Source of the DNA: Flavobacteriaceae bacterium GSB9
GTDB taxonomy: Bacteria; Bacteroidota; Bacteroidia; Flavobacteriales; Flavobacteriaceae
Direction: 5' to 3'
Length of the DNA stretch: 64,000 nucleotides
Assembly: GCA_022749295.1 (NCBI GenBank)
Contig: CP062007.1
Location: 1,612,001 to 1,676,000 of the forward strand
Shown here: positions 63,699 to 64,000 of the stretch, one piece after another
Layout of the letters: each line of letters starts with the position of its first letter
Numbering within the stretch: position 1 is the stretch's first letter
The notes under the pieces: generated by a model
Seen by the model: only the letters and a program-made list of their open reading frames with translations
Databases searched by the model: none
What the model was told of the DNA's origin: nothing
Program-made: the position numbers and the translations under genes

Positions 63699-63832
63699 TT
63701 AGGCTTACAGTAAGCTTCAAAATAACTTTTTAAAGCATCAAATGGTCGTTTTATTTTTTTAGGGCGGCCAATTTCTTTATTGCGGAATGAACTTTTATCA
63801 TTCTCAAAAAGGCTCCTCCCTTTCCTTTTTTC
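63695..63832 (-). other. Possible 3' remnant of a minus-strand gene; rest of the window end empty
   Basis: A 45-codon minus-strand frame without a good start reads FRNKEIGRPKKIKRPFDALK, then SYFEAYCKPN before the stop at 63695, overlapping the end of the DoxX-like gene. The composition looks protein-like and the frame is closed upstream by a stop, so it may be the tail of a frameshifted gene. From 63833 to 64000 I see only AT-rich DNA with no supported feature. Confidence 0.3.
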
Positions 63833-64000
63833 TTATTATTTCGACTAAAACAAAAAAGGAGTCAAACAAATTTGTACCGCTTGTGAAAATCCTTTAAATA
63901 AAACACTTGCAAAATCAATTAATGATATAATTTCTACTGAATTTTAATAATCACTAAATTTTATTCACATAAAACACCTAATCATAGAGTTTTTTTTATT

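Overview
The window comes from a marine-type member of the Bacteroidota, most likely family Flavobacteriaceae. The DNA is AT-rich. Several secreted proteins carry type IX secretion (T9SS) C-terminal sorting domains. The gliding/T9SS genes gldKLMN and gldBC are present, as are an exosortase F (XrtF) pair, SusC-like TonB-dependent receptors and promoter elements of the Bacteroidota TTTG/TAnnTTTG type. All calls were made by reading the sequence; no database search was run.

Layout. 1-7.8 kb: the right end of a pectin-degradation locus, with a truncated beta-helix-like secreted protein, a rhamnogalacturonan acetylesterase-like SGNH esterase and a multidomain pectin methylesterase, all with T9SS tails. 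8.0-8.3 kb: a frameshifted tyrosine-recombinase remnant at the edge of this island. 8.5-12.1 kb: a siderophore-type TonB receptor and a PepSY membrane protein (iron uptake and reduction), followed by a decayed stretch. 12.8-15.9 kb: a DUF6090 protein and an M2 (ACE-like) peptidase, each preceded by a copy of the same ~135 bp repeat holding a tiny conserved reading frame, then the initiator tRNA-Met. 16-20.8 kb: small Cys-rich protein, LRR protein, ABC-F ATPase, DUF983 protein and an FAD oxidoreductase. 20.9-29.4 kb (minus): topA, a catalytically altered arginase-fold protein and gldKLMN. 29.5-33.1 kb: paired membrane paralogues and two lipoproteins. 33.3-40.8 kb (plus): miaB, a sigma-54 activator, a thioredoxin, lptE, a TPR-like protein, secG and groES-groEL. 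41.2-43.9 kb: ECF sigma factor, putative anti-sigma factor and outer-membrane barrel, with an orphan T9SS tail fragment. 43.9-48.4 kb (minus): chromate transporter, HMA protein, TonB receptor and HYC_CC_PP protein, which look like metal handling. 48.4-49.4 kb: exosortase F and partner. 49.5-58.2 kb (plus): fRMsr-like GAF protein, purH, the mreBCD-mrdA-rodA cell-shape operon and a lipoprotein-type peptide deformylase. 58.2-63.7 kb: gldC-gldB, nadE, a response regulator lacking its phospho-Asp, a dnaG primase lacking its zinc ligands and a small membrane protein.

The parts connect. The gldKLMN products form the core of the secretion machine that would export the three T9SS-tailed pectin proteins at the left end. 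gldB and gldC belong to the same gliding apparatus. Most of the window is conserved housekeeping. The accessory parts are the pectin island, the iron genes, the repeat-flanked M2 peptidase and the metal cluster. I found no CRISPR array, no intact insertion sequence and no complete novel defence-type system. The best leads are the duplicated leader element, the lipoprotein deformylase, the arginase-fold protein next to gldK, a small minus-strand unit after groEL and several intergenic repeats.
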